In this document: piece by piece, positions 24,898-33,098 of the stretch
How the letters are laid out: each line of letters starts with the position of its first letter
Position numbering within the stretch: position 1 is the stretch's first letter
Source: Bradyrhizobium sp. AZCC 1719
GTDB taxonomy: Bacteria > Pseudomonadota > Alphaproteobacteria > Rhizobiales > Xanthobacteraceae
Length of the DNA stretch: 64,000 nt
Direction of reading: 5' to 3'
Assembly (NCBI RefSeq): GCF_036924525.1
Contig: NZ_JAZHRU010000001.1
Coordinates: 3,873,001 to 3,937,000, forward strand
Made by a program: the position numbers and the translations under genes
The notes under the pieces: generated by a model
Seen by the model: only the letters and a program-made list of their open reading frames with translations
Told to the model about the DNA's origin: nothing
Database searches by the model: none

Positions 24898-26409
24898 ATG
24901 GAAGCCCTCGGCCTCTTGATGCACGGCTTCGCTGTGCTGCTGACCTGGAAGACGCTGCTCCTGATGATGACCGGGCTGGTGCTCGGCATTTTCGTCGGCG
25001 TGCTGCCCGGCCTCGGCGGCCCGAACGGGGTTGCGATCCTGCTGCCGCTGACGTTCACGATGGACCCGACCTCGGCGATCGTGATGCTGTCCTGCATCTA
25101 CTGGGGTGCGCTGTTCGGCGGCGCCATCACCTCGATCCTGTTCAATATCCCCGGTGAGGCCTGGTCGGTCGCGACCACCTTCGACGGCTACCCGATGGCG
25201 CAGCAGGGCAGGGCGGCGGAAGCGCTGACCGCGGCCTTCACTTCGTCGTTCATCGGCTCGCTGGTCGCGGTGATACTGATCACGTTCCTGGCGCCGATGA
25301 TCTCGTCGTTCGCGCTGAGGTTCGGGCCACCCGAATTCTTCGCGGTATATCTGCTCACCTTCTGCTCCTTTGTCGGGCTCGGCCGTGAGGCCAAGCACAA
25401 GACCGTCATTTCGATGTCGCTCGGTCTCTTGCTCGCGGGCATCGGCATGGACACCGTGTCCGGCCAGTTGCGCATGACCTTTGATTCGGCGGAGCTGTTG
25501 CGCGGCGTCAACTTCCTGGTCGCGGTCATCGGCCTGTTCGGCATCAGCGAGATCCTGCTCACGATGGAGGAGCGGCTCGCGCTGCGCGGCCACGCCGCCG
25601 GCATCTCCCTGCGCGTGGTGCTGTCGGTGTGGAAGGACCTGCCGAAATACTGGGTGACGCTGTTCCGCTCGTCCTTCATCGGCTGCTGGCTCGGCATTAC
25701 GCCGGGCGGCGCGATTGCCGCGTCCTTCATGGGTTACAACCTCGCCAAGCGCTTCTCCAAGGACCGGGACAGCTTTGGCAAGGGCCGCATCGAGGGTGTG
25801 TTCGCGCCGGAGACCGCAGCGCACGCCTCCGGCACCGCGGCGCTGCTGCCGATGCTCGCGCTCGGCATCCCCGGTTCGGGCACCGCGGCGATCCTGCTCG
25901 GCGGCTTGATGGTGTGGGGGCTCAATCCCGGGCCGCTGCTGTTCGTCGAGCACAAGGATTTCGTCTGGGGCCTGATCGCATCGATGTATCTCGGCAACGT
26001 CGTCGGCCTCGTGCTGGTGCTGACGACCGTGCCGATCTTCGCATCCGTCCTGCGCGTGCCGTTCGCCGCCGTCGCGCCGATGATCGTGGTGTCCTGCGCG
26101 ATCGGCGCCTATGCGATCCAGAACGCGATGTTCGACATCTGGCTGATGCTGGGCTTCGGCGTCGTCGGCTACGTCTTCAAGAAGATCGGCATCCCGCTCG
26201 CGCCGTTCACGCTGGCGCTGGTGCTCGGCAACCGCGCCGAGGATGCGTTCCGTTTGTCGATGATCGGCGCCGGCGGCGATTTGAAGGTGTTCTGGTCGAA
26301 CGGCCTGGTCGGCTCGATCACGACACTGGCGATCGTGTTGCTGTTCTGGCCCGTCATCGACAAGGCGTTCGGCAGCGTCACGCGCATGTTGCGGCCGGCA
26401 AAGGCTTAG
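24898..26409 (+). CDS. tctA: TctA-family large permease subunit of the TTT system
   Basis: A 503-residue integral membrane protein with about 11-12 transmembrane segments. TctA signatures are the N-terminal GIFVGVLPGLGGPNGVAILLPL (about 37-58) and the mid-protein HASGTAALLPMLALGIPGSGTAAILLGGL (about 305-335), the two related Gly/Pro motifs thought to shape the substrate site. It is the final gene of the mtnP-mtnA-tctB-tctA group and completes a TTT transporter with the TctC encoded at 20462. Confidence 0.95.
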   Translation: MEALGLLMHGFAVLLTWKTLLLMMTGLVLGIFVGVLPGLGGPNGVAILLPLTFTMDPTSAIVMLSCIYWGALFGGAITSILFNIPGEAWSVATTFDGYPMAQQGRAAEALTAAFTSSFIGSLVAVILITFLAPMISSFALRFGPPEFFAVYLLTFCSFVGLGREAKHKTVISMSLGLLLAGIGMDTVSGQLRMTFDSAELLRGVNFLVAVIGLFGISEILLTMEERLALRGHAAGISLRVVLSVWKDLPKYWVTLFRSSFIGCWLGITPGGAIAASFMGYNLAKRFSKDRDSFGKGRIEGVFAPETAAHASGTAALLPMLALGIPGSGTAAILLGGLMVWGLNPGPLLFVEHKDFVWGLIASMYLGNVVGLVLVLTTVPIFASVLRVPFAAVAPMIVVSCAIGAYAIQNAMFDIWLMLGFGVVGYVFKKIGIPLAPFTLALVLGNRAEDAFRLSMIGAGGDLKVFWSNGLVGSITTLAIVLLFWPVIDKAFGSVTRMLRPAKA

Positions 26410-26448
26410 CTGCGCTGGTCTAGATCTTGTGTTTTTGGATGGAGCGGG

Positions 26449-26478
26449 CCCCATTTCTACTTTGCATGGGGTTGTTTT
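26449..26478 (+). terminator. Candidate terminator after tctA
   Basis: CCCCAT (26449-26454) and ATGGGG (26466-26471) form a 6-bp stem with an 11-base loop, followed by TTGTTTT. It lies in the 106-base gap between the convergent tctA and leftward TRAP operon genes. Confidence 0.45.
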
Positions 26479-26515
26479 CGCAGTTTTGCTGACCGTCGAA
26501 TGTACGGCACCTCTC

Positions 26516-27175
26516 TTAGCCCGGTAGCAGCTGCTTCGGCAGGCTGAAGGCGAGCTGGTAGAGCGGCAGGTCGTCGATGGCCGCGTGATCGTCTGCAGGC
26601 AATGTCTTGCGCAGATGATGGAGCGCGTCGCGGACCGCGGCCTCGTCCAGCCCCTCGATCAGCAGCAGGGCGGCGAAGGAGCCGTCATTGCTTCGCATGC
26701 CTTTCTCGCGGGTCTTGATCGAGGTTTGCGCCATGTCGGTGCGCAGTACCCGCGCGGCGATGATGCGGTCGAGGTGGGTGAGCTCCGCGACAAGCGCGGC
26801 GGCATCCCAGGATGGCGCGGTGTCGAGGCGCAGGGGCGCGACGATGCCGCCCTGGCCAGTGCCGGCAGCCGCCGCGACACGGCCGCCGCCGCGCGCGAAA
26901 TTGCCGAGCCGGGGCATGATGCGCTGCGACCATGGGGTCGGTGCGTTCAGCCGCGCCAGATAGTCCGGCCCGCCGACGACGCGCTCGTCCTCGAGTTCGT
27001 AGAGGATGAAGTAGCGGTTCACGGACGCGCCCAGCGCACGGAAGATGCGGCAGGCCAGGAAGCCGTTGATGCCGACGCGCTCGGCGGCATGTTCGCGCGT
27101 GATCCAGTGCGCCCAGTCGGTTTCGTCCTGCGGTGCAAGATCGCTCCAGATCGCGAGATAGCCGGATCCCTGCAT
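26516..27175 (-). CDS. Protein of unknown function, possible dimeric alpha-beta barrel
   Basis: A 219-residue cytoplasmic protein. The N-terminus YLAIWSDLAPQDETDWAHW and EHAAERVGINGFLACRIFRAL resembles the DUF4286/EthD-like dimeric ferredoxin-fold pattern (strand, then W-x-x-xEH-x-x-ER helix, then GF strand). A second half with RTDMAQTSIKTREKGMR and ALLLIEGLDEAAVRDALHHL may repeat the fold. The ATG follows GGAGG. It is the last gene of the TRAP-dehydroquinase operon, 11 bases after aroQ, so it may process or bind an intermediate of the imported compound. Function is unknown. Confidence 0.7.
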   Translation of the reverse strand: MQGSGYLAIWSDLAPQDETDWAHWITREHAAERVGINGFLACRIFRALGASVNRYFILYELEDERVVGGPDYLARLNAPTPWSQRIMPRLGNFARGGGRVAAAAGTGQGGIVAPLRLDTAPSWDAAALVAELTHLDRIIAARVLRTDMAQTSIKTREKGMRSNDGSFAALLLIEGLDEAAVRDALHHLRKTLPADDHAAIDDLPLYQLAFSLPKQLLPG

Positions 27176-27186
27176 GTCGGGCCTCC

Positions 27187-27663
27187 TTACTTTGGTCCGA
27201 TGCGCATGGCGGCCGGAAGAGCCGCGGGCAGTTGGCTGGCCCCCTGCAGTGCGGCCTGCATCGCGACGATGTAGCCATAGGGGCCGAGGCCCGCGATCAC
27301 GCCTTTCACGGCTGCCGAAAGCTTGGAGTGGCGGTGCAGCTCGTCGCGGGCATGAATGTTGGAGATGTGCACCTCGTAGATCGGCCCCTCGAAGATCTTC
27401 ATGGCGTCGAACATCGCAATCGAGGTGAAGGAGTAGGCGGCGGGGTTGATGATGAGGGCGTCTGCCGAGGTCCGCGCGGACTGGATCAGGTCGACCAGCT
27501 CGCCCTCGTGGTTCGACTGGTGAAACGCCAGTTGCGTGCCGGTGAAGGCGGCGAACTCCTCGCACGAGGCCTTGATGGCGTCGAGCGTGGTCGAGCCGTA
27601 GATATGCGGCTCGCGGATGCCGAGCATGTTCAGATTCGGGCCATTGAGGATCATGATGCGCAT
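27187..27663 (-). CDS. aroQ: Type II 3-dehydroquinate dehydratase
   Basis: A 158-residue type II dehydroquinase. The N-terminal loop LNGPNLNMLGIREPHIYG holds the active-site Arg17 and Tyr22. HQSNHEGELVDLIQ (about 48-61), IINPAAY (Asn73) and EVHISNIHARDE (catalytic His99) complete the site. One difference from common biosynthetic enzymes is AYSFTS where AYTHTS is usual. Its place behind a TRAP transporter and under a GntR regulator suggests a catabolic copy for quinate/dehydroquinate use rather than the housekeeping shikimate enzyme. That role is inferred from context. Confidence 0.93.
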   Translation of the reverse strand: MRIMILNGPNLNMLGIREPHIYGSTTLDAIKASCEEFAAFTGTQLAFHQSNHEGELVDLIQSARTSADALIINPAAYSFTSIAMFDAMKIFEGPIYEVHISNIHARDELHRHSKLSAAVKGVIAGLGPYGYIVAMQAALQGASQLPAALPAAMRIGPK

Positions 27664-27717
27664 GGAATGCCTTTCACGGGATAATGACGGGGCAGTGTAG
27701 CCGATCGCGGCAACATG

Positions 27718-28998
27718 TCAGCCGGTGAACCATTTCGCCGGCACGGTGACAATTGATGGAAACAGCACCATCAGGAATAGCACGATCAGTTGGGCGATCA
27801 TGAAGGGCCAGACGCCCTTGATAATGTCCTCCATGCTGATGCGCGACACGCCGCAGACGACGTTGAGGACGACGCCGACGGGTGGCGTGATCAGGCCGAT
27901 TGCGTTGTTGATGATGAAGAGCACGCCGAAATAGACGGGGTCGATGCCGGACTGCTTGACGATCGGCATCAGTATCGGGGTGAGGATCAGAATGGTCGGC
28001 GCCATGTCCAGCGCCATGCCGACAATCACCACCAGCAGCATGATCGCCAGCATCAGCAGCGTCTGGTTATCCATGAAGGGACGGACGAGGTCGACGATTT
28101 GGGTGGCGATTTCCGAAACGGTGATGAGCCAGGACGACACCAGCGCCGCCGCGACCAGGAACATGACGACGCTGGTGCTGAGAGCAGCCGAGACGAAGAC
28201 TTCGTAGAGTTGGCCGATCTTGAGCTCGCGGTAGATGCAGGTCGCAACAAACAGCGCGTAGACGGCAACGACGACGGCGGCTTCGGTCGGCGTGAATACG
28301 CCGAACCGCAGGCCCACGATGATGATCGCGGGCAGCATCAGGGCCCAGAAGCCGTCGACAAAGGCCCAGACGATCTCGCGGAGCGACTTGCGCGGCGGGC
28401 TTTCGATATTTTCTTCGCGCGCGACCCACCACCAGGCGATGCACAATCCGACACCGAGCATGAGGCCGGGGAAGATGCCGGCGAGGAACAGTTTCGATAT
28501 CGAGACGCCGCCGGCCACGCCGAACAGCACGAAGCCGATGCTCGGCGGGATCACGGGCGCAATGATGCCACCGGCGGCGACGAGGCCCGCCGCATACATC
28601 TTGCGGTGACCGGCCGCGACCATCATGGGGACGAGCAGCGCCGCCAGCGCCGCGGCGTCCGCCGCAGCAGAACCCGACAGCGACGCCAGCACGCAGGAGG
28701 CGAGGATGGCGACGTAGCCGAGGCCGCCTTTGACGTGCCCGACCAGCGCGAGCGCGACATTGACGATCCGCCTGGCGAGGCCGCCGCGGTTCATGACCTC
28801 GCCAGCGAGCATGAAGAACGGCACGGCCATCAAGGGAAAGCTGTCGGCGCCGTTGATGATGTTCTGGGCGACGATCTGCGAGTCGAAAATGTCGAGCGAA
28901 TGCATCAGCGCGACGCCGCAGACGATCAGCGCGAAGGCGATCGGCATGCCCAGCGCCATCGCGCCGAGCAAAGAGAAGGTGAAGACCGCAAGCGTCAT
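27718..28998 (-). CDS. dctM: TRAP transporter large permease (DctM)
   Basis: A 426-residue, highly hydrophobic protein with about 12 transmembrane segments. Family marks are PLMAVPFFMLAGEVMNRGGLARRI (about 55-78), AALAALLVPMMVAAGHRK, and a C-terminal NNAIGLITPPVGVVLNVVCGV (about 365-385). It forms the ion-coupled membrane domain of a TRAP system with the DctQ gene 27 bases upstream. It precedes aroQ by 54 bases in the same transcript. Confidence 0.95.
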   Translation of the reverse strand: MTLAVFTFSLLGAMALGMPIAFALIVCGVALMHSLDIFDSQIVAQNIINGADSFPLMAVPFFMLAGEVMNRGGLARRIVNVALALVGHVKGGLGYVAILASCVLASLSGSAAADAAALAALLVPMMVAAGHRKMYAAGLVAAGGIIAPVIPPSIGFVLFGVAGGVSISKLFLAGIFPGLMLGVGLCIAWWWVAREENIESPPRKSLREIVWAFVDGFWALMLPAIIIVGLRFGVFTPTEAAVVVAVYALFVATCIYRELKIGQLYEVFVSAALSTSVVMFLVAAALVSSWLITVSEIATQIVDLVRPFMDNQTLLMLAIMLLVVIVGMALDMAPTILILTPILMPIVKQSGIDPVYFGVLFIINNAIGLITPPVGVVLNVVCGVSRISMEDIIKGVWPFMIAQLIVLFLMVLFPSIVTVPAKWFTG

Positions 28999-29025
28999 GC
29001 CCGGCTCCGCGCCATCGAAGGATGA

Positions 29026-29550
29026 TCAGGTGTGCTCATCGCTTTCCTTCACAGCGATCAGATCTTGTTCCGACGCTGATCCGCTCATCACCCGCACGAG
29101 ATCGAGCAGCAGGATCACGGCGGCCGACACGCCGAATACGAGCCCGGAAGAATAAAAGAACAGTCCGACCGAAATGCCTGAGGCGGGCGCGCTGTCGCCG
29201 AAGGTCAACACCGCCTGCTTCCAGCTTCCGAGCGTCAGCAGCGCGTCCACGTAGAGCATCAACAGATAGCTCACCACGAAGCAAATGAGCTTGCCGCGCG
29301 GCGGGAGCGCACGGACCAGCGTGTCAACGCCAAGATGGGCATGCAGGCGCAGCGCCACGATGGCGCCGAGGAAGGTCAGCCAGACGAGAAGCCAGCGCGA
29401 CAGTTCCTCTGACGTCGCTATCCCTGAATTGAAGAGATAGCGCAGCACCACGTTGGTGAAGACCAGAACGACCATCGCAGCGAGGCAGATCGCGATCGCG
29501 AGCTTGAGCAGCCGGCAGTAAAGGTCGATCAGCCGCTCGATGGTGCCCAT
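29026..29550 (-). CDS. dctQ: TRAP transporter small permease (DctQ)
   Basis: A 174-residue protein with four hydrophobic segments and the DctQ hallmark RYLFNSGIATSEELSRWLLVWLTFLG (around 38-63). The ATG at 29550 is preferred, leaving a seven-base gap after dctP; a GTG at 29571 would overlap dctP by 14 bases. It is placed between dctP and dctM, the usual order. Confidence 0.92.
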   Translation of the reverse strand: MGTIERLIDLYCRLLKLAIAICLAAMVVLVFTNVVLRYLFNSGIATSEELSRWLLVWLTFLGAIVALRLHAHLGVDTLVRALPPRGKLICFVVSYLLMLYVDALLTLGSWKQAVLTFGDSAPASGISVGLFFYSSGLVFGVSAAVILLLDLVRVMSGSASEQDLIAVKESDEHT

Positions 29551-29557
29551 TGCGGGC

Positions 29558-30577
29558 CTACTTGGCGCCACGGATGCGCGCGACCTCGCTCGTGAATAGC
29601 TTTACGCGGGCGGGATCATATTCGGCCGAGAATTTTTCAACGACGGGTTTGGTGGCGTCCTGCATGCGGGCGTATTCGGCAGGCGCAATCTCGTTGAACT
29701 GCATGCCCTTGGCCTTCAGTTCATCCAGCGCTTTCTCCGCGGCGAGCTTGGTCTGATCGCGCTGATATTCGCGCGTCTCGGCAAAGCTGTCGCGCAGCAT
29801 TTTCTGCTCTTCCGCCGACAGCCCGTCCCAGAACTTCTTGCTGACGATGATGACGTTCTGGGTGAAGGTGTGGTTGGTAGCCGAAACGTATTTCTGCACT
29901 TCGTAGAACTTGTTCGACAGGATGACGCTGTAGGGGTTCTCCTGGCCGTCGACGGTCTTGTTTTCCAGCGCGGTGTACAATTCGCCGAACGCCATCGGCA
30001 CCGGGTTTGCCTTCAGCGCCTTGAAGGTTTCGAGATAGACCGGGTTCGGAATCACGCGCAGCTTCAGCCCGGAGAAATCCTCGACCTTCGCAATCGGGCG
30101 GCTGCTGTTGGTGGCGTTGCGGAAGCCGAGCCCCCAGTAGCCCAACCCGATCAGTTCCTTCTCGGGGAGCAACTCCAGCATCGCCTTTCCGAATGCGCCC
30201 TGGGCCAGAGCCTCGGCCTGCTCGAACGTGCTGACGGTGAAGGGGAAGTCGAACAGGCCGAGATCCTTGACGACGCCGGCGAGCGAGGTGGTCGACGCCG
30301 AGAGGATTTCCTGCGTACCGCCACGCACCGCCGACTGCTGCTGCATCTCGTTGCCGAGTTGCGAGGCCGGAAACTCGCGGATCTTCAGCTTACCGCCGCT
30401 CTTGGCCGCCAGCACCTCGGCGAACTTCTTCACGCCAAAGCTGATGGGGTGGTCGGTGTTGTTGAGATGGCCCCAGCGGATGGTGCGTTCCTGCACTTGG
30501 GCCGAGACTTGGGCGGAAGCCGGTGTCCCCAAGAGCGCGCAAACGCTGACAGCAGCGCACAGCAATCCGATCCGCAT
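29558..30577 (-). CDS. dctP: TRAP transporter periplasmic substrate-binding protein (DctP)
   Basis: A 339-residue receptor with a signal peptide (MRIGLLCAAVSVCALLGTPASAQ) and DctP features: IRWGHLNNTDHPISFGVKKF, then VAGVVKDLGLFDFPF near 90, and GLKLRVIPNPVYLETFKAL near 175, which holds the conserved arginine that clamps a ligand carboxylate. The imported compound should therefore be a carboxylate; aroQ downstream suggests quinate, shikimate or dehydroquinate. It is the first gene of a five-gene leftward operon divergent from a GntR gene. Confidence 0.94.
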   Translation of the reverse strand: MRIGLLCAAVSVCALLGTPASAQVSAQVQERTIRWGHLNNTDHPISFGVKKFAEVLAAKSGGKLKIREFPASQLGNEMQQQSAVRGGTQEILSASTTSLAGVVKDLGLFDFPFTVSTFEQAEALAQGAFGKAMLELLPEKELIGLGYWGLGFRNATNSSRPIAKVEDFSGLKLRVIPNPVYLETFKALKANPVPMAFGELYTALENKTVDGQENPYSVILSNKFYEVQKYVSATNHTFTQNVIIVSKKFWDGLSAEEQKMLRDSFAETREYQRDQTKLAAEKALDELKAKGMQFNEIAPAEYARMQDATKPVVEKFSAEYDPARVKLFTSEVARIRGAK

Positions 30578-30627
30578 GGCGGTTTTCTCCCTGTTGGTAC
30601 GCGATCTTCTCGACGTCGCGGTGAGGG

Positions 30628-30683
30628 AAAGTATTCATATGATAAAATCAAAGTCAAAATATAATTTTAGAATCCTCATATGA
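30628..30683. promoter_or_regulatory. Promoter of the TRAP operon with two TCATATGA operator candidates
   Basis: The 8-bp perfect palindrome TCATATGA occurs at 30635-30642 and again at 30676-30683, 41 bases apart (close to four helical turns) in the AT-rich gap between the divergent dctP and GntR genes. On the minus strand TTGACT (30657-30652) and TACTTT (30633-30628) are 18 bases apart and fit a dctP promoter, with the first palindrome inside the spacer. The paired spacing suggests cooperative binding or looping by the adjacent GntR protein. Confidence 0.5.
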
Positions 30684-30771
30684 AATAGGTTATATAGGGT
30701 GAATAGTGGCGCTTGAGCGGAATCGGCTGACGTGGCACTTGCCGGTTGGCTGCCTGGCGCGTGGATTGGCA

Positions 30772-31446
30772 ATGACACTGGTCGAGCGAACGGAAGAGCA
30801 GGAAGCGGTCGGCGATGACGGCTATCGCCGCATCCGCACCGACATCGTGTTCGGCCGCCTGCGTCCGGGGCAGAAGCTCAGGCTGGAAGGTCTCAAAGAG
30901 GACTACGGCGTCAGCGTCTCCACGCTGCGCGAAATCCTCAACCGGCTCGCCGCGGAAGGTTTTGTGCTGGCCGAGGGCAGGCGCGGCTTCGAGGTGGCGC
31001 CAATCTCGGCCGAAAACCTCCGCGAGCTCGCGGAGCTTCGACTGCTGCTGGAGCAGCACGCGATGGGCGTGTCATTCGCCAATGCCGATGTCGAGTGGGA
31101 AGGGCGCGTGGTTTCCGCACATCACAAGCTGGCATCAACGGAGCGGTTGATGGAAACCGGCCTGGGCGAGCTCGAGCAGTGGAAGCGCTATGACGGTGAA
31201 TTTCATCAGGCGCTTATCTCCAATTGCGGCTCGCGCACGCTGATGGAGACGCACGCCTTGGTGTTCGACAAATATTTCCGCTATCAGATGGTGGCTTTCA
31301 GCTACCGCGGCAGCGAGCCTGCCGCCCAGCACAAGGCGCTGCTCGATAGCGCGCTGAAGCGCGACGCCGAGACCGCGACTGAGACGCTGCGCGCGCATGT
31401 GAACAATTGCGTGGAGCACGCGCTCGCAACGGCAACGCTGAAGTAA
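30772..31446 (+). CDS. GntR-family transcriptional regulator (FCD type)
   Basis: A regulator of about 224 residues: winged helix with YGVSVSTLREILNRLAAEGFV (about 42-62) and a helical FCD domain with DGEFHQALISNCGS (about 140) and a second His-containing helix (AQHKALLDSALK). The ATG at 30772 was chosen; a longer in-frame GTG start at 30706 adds a leader with no family match. It diverges from dctP and most likely controls the TRAP-aroQ operon and itself through the TCATATGA pair. Confidence 0.88.
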   Translation: MTLVERTEEQEAVGDDGYRRIRTDIVFGRLRPGQKLRLEGLKEDYGVSVSTLREILNRLAAEGFVLAEGRRGFEVAPISAENLRELAELRLLLEQHAMGVSFANADVEWEGRVVSAHHKLASTERLMETGLGELEQWKRYDGEFHQALISNCGSRTLMETHALVFDKYFRYQMVAFSYRGSEPAAQHKALLDSALKRDAETATETLRAHVNNCVEHALATATLK

Positions 31447-31566
31447 AACTGGAACGGATTAGCGACCCGTCCGCCGTAGCAAGAGCGAAGGCGGAAGCGA
31501 AATCCGCCGACCGTTTGCCGTGAATGGCGGATTACGCTGACACTAATTCGTCCTACGCACTACGGA
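31447..31566. repeat. Intergenic inverted repeats between convergent genes
   Basis: The gap holds two hairpins: CCGCC(31471-31475)/GGCGG(31490-31494), and a perfect 8-bp AATCCGCC(31501-31508)/GGCGGATT(31526-31533). The stretch GGCGGATTACGCTGACACTA followed by TTCGTCCTACGCAC resembles, from memory, a degenerate copy of a common rhizobial intergenic unit (GGCGGATTACGC...AATCCGCCCTACG). It may also stop transcription from both sides, though no long T-run follows. Confidence 0.5.
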
Positions 31567-32760
31567 TCACACCACCTTGCGCTGGCGCAACTCTGCTATC
31601 TCGTCCTTCGCGAAGCCGAACTCGGTGAGCACCTCTTCCGTCTGCTCGCCGAATTCCGGCGGGCGCGCGGCCATCCTGCTTGGCGTGCGCGACAGCGTCA
31701 CTGGCTGGCCGACGAGCTGGATTTGGCGGTTCTCATCGTTCGGCACGTGTTGCGCGATGCCGAGGTGCTTGACCTGGGCGTCCTCGAACATCTGGTCGAT
31801 CGAGTAGATCGGGCCGCAGGGCACGCCGGCCTCGTTCAATTCCTTGACCCAGGTTTCCGTCGACTTCTTTTCGGTGAGCTTGCCGATCGTTTCGTTCAGC
31901 GCGCCGCGGTTCTTGGAGCGCGCGGGCGCGGTGGCGTAATCGGGATTGGTGATCAGTTCGGGGGCGCCGATCGCTTGCGCGCAGCGTTCCCAGATCCGCC
32001 CGCCCGTGGTCGCGATGTTGATGTAGCCGTCGGAGGTCTTGAAGACGCCGGTCGGGATCGAGGTCGGATGGTTGTTGCCGGCCTGCTTGGCGACTTCCTT
32101 CTCCATCAGCCAGCGCGAGGCCTGGAAATCCAGCATGAAGATCTGCGCCTGCAACAGCGAGGTCTGCACCCACTGACCCTCGCCGGAAACATCTCGCTCC
32201 AGCAGCGCCGTGAGGATACCGAGCGCACAGAACAGCCCCGCGGTGAGGTCGGCAACGGGGATGCCGACCCGCATCGGGCCCTGGCCCGGCGCGCCGGTGA
32301 CCGACATCAGCCCACCCATGCCTTGCGCGATCTGATCGAAGCCCGGCCGCTTGTGGTAGGGGCCATCCTGGCCGAAGCCGGAGATGCTGCCATAGACGAG
32401 ACGTGGGTTGACCTGGCGCAGGCTCTCATAGTCGACGCCGAGTTTTGCCTTTACGTCGGGACGGAAATTTTCGACCACCACGTCGGCCTTGGCGGCGAGG
32501 CGCTTGAACACTTCGAGGCCCTTCGGGTCCTTCAGGTTCAGCGTCATGGCCCGTTTGTTGCGGTGCAGATTCTGGAAGTCCGAGCCATGGCGCGGTCCGC
32601 CCGGCTGCTCGCCACCGCCATCTTCCAGGAGCGCGTCGATCTTGATGACGTTGGCGCCCCAGTCCGCCAACTGCCGCACGCAGGTCGGCCCCGACCGGAC
32701 GCGGGTCAGATCGAGCACGGTGAAGCGGGAAAGGGCCTGCGAAGCGCGTGGGAAAGGCAT
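31567..32760 (-). CDS. CaiB/BaiF family (class III) CoA transferase
   Basis: A 397-residue family III CoA transferase. Typical segments are FTVLDLTRVRSGPTCVRQLADWGANVIKI at the N-terminus (CoA-binding region), RNKRAMTLNLKDPKG near 70, VENFRPDVKAKLGVDY near 95, and GFDQIAQGMGGLMSVTG near 140. The catalytic aspartate is expected between these last two regions and the VADLTAGL segment; Asp candidates are present there. It moves CoA between carboxylic acids such as formate, oxalate or carnitine derivatives. It is a single gene facing the GntR gene, so its pathway is not clear from neighbours. Confidence 0.92.
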   Translation of the reverse strand: MPFPRASQALSRFTVLDLTRVRSGPTCVRQLADWGANVIKIDALLEDGGGEQPGGPRHGSDFQNLHRNKRAMTLNLKDPKGLEVFKRLAAKADVVVENFRPDVKAKLGVDYESLRQVNPRLVYGSISGFGQDGPYHKRPGFDQIAQGMGGLMSVTGAPGQGPMRVGIPVADLTAGLFCALGILTALLERDVSGEGQWVQTSLLQAQIFMLDFQASRWLMEKEVAKQAGNNHPTSIPTGVFKTSDGYINIATTGGRIWERCAQAIGAPELITNPDYATAPARSKNRGALNETIGKLTEKKSTETWVKELNEAGVPCGPIYSIDQMFEDAQVKHLGIAQHVPNDENRQIQLVGQPVTLSRTPSRMAARPPEFGEQTEEVLTEFGFAKDEIAELRQRKVV

Positions 32761-33098
32761 TGAGAAACCTTGTTTTTTTGGATTTTCGCGGAGGGAAGAG
32801 CAGCCCGATCCGACTTAAACAAATCTCGCGCTGATTTCCAACTGCTTGTTCGCCCGGCAGGGGCGGTCATCGGGGCAGGGCGAGCCACCAATTTTTGGGG
32901 GGACCGGAAGCCGGCTGCCCGGCACGGCCCCGCAAGACTACGGATGGTGGCCTGAGATTCTGCTTTTCGCCGTAATGCACCGTAAAGCAGGCGCAGGCCA
33001 AGCCTGGCTGCTAAACAACCGTTAATGAAGGCGATTCTAGCCTTCCGTGTGCTTTGCGATTCTCGCGCAACCGAACGACCTGCTGACAGGCCTGATCG
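32761..33098. other. Intergenic region before the metalloprotease gene
   Basis: A 338-base gap between the start of the CoA transferase gene and the protease gene, so promoters for both directions should lie here. I find no convincing -35/-10 pair, hairpin or credible small gene. The 61-codon frame at 32770-32955 has no ribosome binding site and unlikely composition. Confidence 0.4.

Noticed and set aside
22843..26454. A 1203-codon open frame on the minus strand over mtnP, mtnA, tctB and tctA
   Set aside because: It is an antisense frame kept open by high GC and codon bias of the plus-strand genes, which have clear family motifs. Its translation is rich in Arg, His and Gln and has low-complexity character.
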